Assembly: GCA_022574065.1 (NCBI GenBank)
Contig: JACZST010000107.1
Location: forward strand, 1-6,700
DNA from: Acidobacteriota bacterium
GTDB taxonomy: Bacteria > Actinomycetota > Acidimicrobiia > Spongiisociales > UBA5794
Direction of reading: 5' to 3'
DNA: 6,700 nucleotides
The notes under the pieces are model-generated. The model saw only the letters and a list, made by a program, of their open reading frames with translations, did no database searches and was not told the DNA's origin. The translations under genes and the position numbers were made by a program. Of this stretch, positions 4,058-6,700 are shown in pieces (the stretch's first letter is position 1; every line of letters starts with the position of its first letter).

Positions 4058-4348
4058 TTATCCCGCCTCGCGGCGGCGGGCGGCGATCTGGCGTTCCTTG
4101 CGGATCTTCCTGCGCTCTCGCTCGGACATCATCCCCCAGATCCCGAACTTCTCACTGGAAACGATGGCAAACTCGAGACACTCCGCGCGGACCTGGCATT
4201 CGCGGCAGATGCCCTTTGCCGTACGCGTCGATGCCCCACGCTCCGGGAAGAACAGGTCGGGATCAGCCCCTCGACAGTTGGCAAGATCCTGCCATGCCAT
4301 GTCCAGGCCACCCGTTTGCAGGACTTCCAAGAGGTCGACGAGCATCAT
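4058..4348 (-). CDS. WhiB-family iron-sulfur transcriptional regulator
   Basis: This is a 96-aa Wbl protein (94 or 95 if the second ATG is used). Family members carry a 4Fe-4S cluster sensitive to NO and oxygen, and act by binding region 4 of the principal sigma factor and contacting DNA. Cluster ligands are C25, C48, C51 and C57 (C-x22-C-x2-C-x5-C). The turn motif is FGIWGM (68-73), where most members have G[VI]WGG, so the second glycine is replaced by Met. The basic tail (RERRKIRKERQIAARRR) is the DNA-contacting end. LFFPE (32-36) is typical of the N-terminal half. AGGGAG lies 2 nt before the first ATG (4348) and 5 nt before the adjacent second ATG (4345), so 4345 is the better-spaced start. 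Met17 (MAWQDLANC) is where many WhiB proteins begin, and is an alternative with no good ribosome site. Transcribed divergently from sdhCA. The subclass is not assigned. Confidence 0.95.
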   Translation of the reverse strand: MMLVDLLEVLQTGGLDMAWQDLANCRGADPDLFFPERGASTRTAKGICRECQVRAECLEFAIVSSEKFGIWGMMSERERRKIRKERQIAARRREAG

Positions 4349-4361
4349 CTCTCCCTACGCC

Positions 4362-4375
4362 GATGTAATTACATC
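4362..4375. promoter_or_regulatory. Perfect 14-bp palindrome in the whiB leader, likely operator
   Basis: GATGTAATTACATC is a perfect palindrome located immediately downstream of the whiB -10, at the expected transcription start. The core TGTAATT recurs 14 bp away at 4378-4384, where it overlaps the -10. AT-rich sequence like this is unusual in the surrounding GC-rich DNA. Position and symmetry fit a dimeric repressor site; the protein is unknown. Confidence 0.6.
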
Positions 4376-4381
4376 TCTGTA

Positions 4382-4411
4382 ATTCTCGCACACCCTGCGC
4401 GGTCATGTCAA
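4382..4411 (-). promoter_or_regulatory. Housekeeping-type promoter of whiB
   Basis: Read on the minus strand, a perfect TTGACA -35 (4411-4406) is followed after 18 nt by GAGAAT (4387-4382, four of six to TATAAT). Transcription would start near 4375, giving a leader of about 27-30 nt that contains the 14-bp palindrome and the ribosome site. Confidence 0.6.
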
Positions 4412-4606
4412 CTCGGAGAGTGGCTTTGGGAGAAGGCTGCCGGTCCCCCGATCGCGGGCGTCCGGCCTCCAGCCTCCATTCCGACACGCACCGATGCCTC
4501 GAACACGGCTCATCGGCGTCAACCCGACACTCGGAGGCCGGGATCGGCGACCGGTGACGGGTGGTGAACGAATAAGATCAAGACCTAGCAGCAGATAAGG
4601 CGCCCT
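4412..4606. other. Divergent whiB-sdhC intergenic region, sdh side
   Basis: No gene is visible here. GCCTCCA is duplicated in tandem at 4465-4471 and 4472-4478. CCGGCCTCC (4462-4470) is the reverse complement of GGAGGCCGG (4533-4541), too far apart for an obvious hairpin but possible as a looped site. A TAAGAT at 4573-4578 (+) could be the -10 of the sdh operon, giving a leader of about 20 nt, but no good -35 is present at the right distance. No riboswitch-like structure is recognised. Confidence 0.4.
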
Positions 4607-5341
4607 TTGCCCACGACCAACAAGAGAGCCGAGGTCAACCGTCGCTCAGGGTGGGGAGAGTGGCTCGGCCCCTTCTTCACCTCCGACCTCGGCCTCAAGT
4701 GGCTGATGGCCCTGACGGGCATCGGGCTGCTTGGCTTTGTGCTGGTCCACATGGTCGGCAACCTCAAGGTGTTCTTCGGTGCCGAAGAGATCAATCTCTA
4801 CGCCGAATCGTTACGCGAGCTGCTGTACCCGCTGGTCCCCAAGCAATCGGTCCTCTGGATGTTTCGGATCGGGCTCGCCGCCATGTTCGTCTTCCATATC
4901 TGGGCAGCCTGGGTGTTGACGAACCGCAGCCATAAGGCACGCGGCGACATCAAGTACCAAGCGAAGCGCCGGTACGACGCAGTCAACTACGCCAGCCGCA
5001 CCATGCGGTGGGGCGGCGTCATCATCCTGCTGTTCCTGATCTTCCACCTAGCCGATCTGACGTTTGGCTACGCCAACCCGGAGTTCGTCCCCGGCGACGT
5101 CTATCACAACATGATCACCAGCTTCGAGCGCACCCCCGTCGCCGTGATCTACATCGTGGCCCAAGTGTTCCTGGCGCTGCACATTTATCACGGGGCGTGG
5201 AGCATGTTCCAGAGCCTCGGCCTGGCCAATCCGCGCTTCAATGACTGGAGGCGTTGGTTTGCAGTGGCGTTCGCCGTGGTCATCCTGGTCGGGAGCACGT
5301 CCATGGTGCTGGCCGTCCAGGTCGGGTATTTGACACTATGA
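4607..5341 (+). CDS. sdhC: Succinate dehydrogenase cytochrome b558 subunit (SdhC, B-type)
   Basis: This 244-aa membrane anchor of succinate:quinone oxidoreductase (complex II) passes electrons from succinate oxidation through two b-type hemes to the quinone pool, usually menaquinone in this type. Five transmembrane helices are seen at about residues 30-52, 84-103, 136-155, 178-200 and 216-238. His48, His97, His147 and His192 fall one per helix in the first four helices. They match in spacing the four heme-ligand histidines known from the Wolinella FrdC and Bacillus SdhC families (Wolinella H44, H93, H143, H182). Family text includes PFFTSDLGLKWLMALTG, VHMVGNLKVFFG and HIYHGAWSMFQSLG. A single large anchor subunit, with no SdhD, is normal for B-type enzymes. 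The start is TTG at 4607, the first possible start after the in-frame TAG at 4586-4588, with AAGG at 4597-4600 (6-nt spacer). First gene of the operon; sdhA begins 13 nt after its stop. Confidence 0.95.
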   Translation: MPTTNKRAEVNRRSGWGEWLGPFFTSDLGLKWLMALTGIGLLGFVLVHMVGNLKVFFGAEEINLYAESLRELLYPLVPKQSVLWMFRIGLAAMFVFHIWAAWVLTNRSHKARGDIKYQAKRRYDAVNYASRTMRWGGVIILLFLIFHLADLTFGYANPEFVPGDVYHNMITSFERTPVAVIYIVAQVFLALHIYHGAWSMFQSLGLANPRFNDWRRWFAVAFAVVILVGSTSMVLAVQVGYLTL

Positions 5342-5354
5342 GAAAGGCCTCGAG

Positions 5355-6700
<1,346 letters not shown>

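Noticed and set aside
3442..4368. Plus-strand open frame of 308 codons opposite the 310-aa gene and whiB
   Set aside because: It runs through the repeats at 3940-4057 and antisense to whiB, whose cysteine pattern is clear.

Overview
The window looks like a high-GC actinobacterial chromosome (Actinomycetota), probably not a well-studied genus. The main evidence is a WhiB-family iron-sulfur regulator, a family essentially confined to Actinobacteria and their phages. Supporting evidence is a B-type (cytochrome b558) succinate dehydrogenase, GC-rich coding sequence, and frequent TTG/GTG starts with clear Shine-Dalgarno sequences. I cannot assign a genus.

Layout from left to right. (1) Bases 2-202 (+) are the C-terminus of an acyl-CoA dehydrogenase of the DGPDEVH-motif type. 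(2) Bases 203-436 lie between two converging genes. They hold no credible gene, but are packed with six consecutive hairpins (215-414), including a 74-nt near-complete palindrome. (3) On the minus strand, 2462 down to 437 is a compact overlapping envelope-stress cassette: an ECF sigma factor, a membrane-anchored zinc-finger anti-sigma factor with an apparently duplicated and degenerate N-terminal half, and an exported RseB/MucB-like sensor. A textbook ECF promoter (GGAAC-N17-CGTT) sits just upstream of the sigma gene, so the cassette is probably autoregulated. (4) Just upstream, same strand, is a 64-aa TatA/E-type twin-arginine translocase subunit (2782-2588). (5) Minus strand 3885-2953 is an unrecognised 310-aa membrane-anchored protein. 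(6) Minus strand 4345/4348-4058 is whiB, with a TTGACA promoter and a perfect 14-bp palindrome at the expected transcription start. (7) Divergently, on the plus strand, sdhC (4607-5341) and sdhA (5355 to the window end) begin a succinate dehydrogenase operon; sdhB would be expected beyond the edge.

The coding content is mostly familiar families. The less explained material is intergenic. A 27-bp palindromic repeat occurs in inverted orientation in two intergenic regions about 3.6 kb apart (25/27 identical). Several gaps carry short tandem arrays that share a 7-bp period but differ in unit sequence, reminiscent of the heptanucleotide STRR repeats of cyanobacteria.

Functionally, the sigma/anti-sigma/RseB genes form a signal chain from outside the membrane to transcription. 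tatA lies beside them as tatB lies near sigE-rseA in mycobacteria, suggesting a link between protein export and envelope stress. whiB and sdhCA share a divergent control region, so an Fe-S redox/NO-responsive regulator faces a respiratory operon; co-regulation is possible but not shown.
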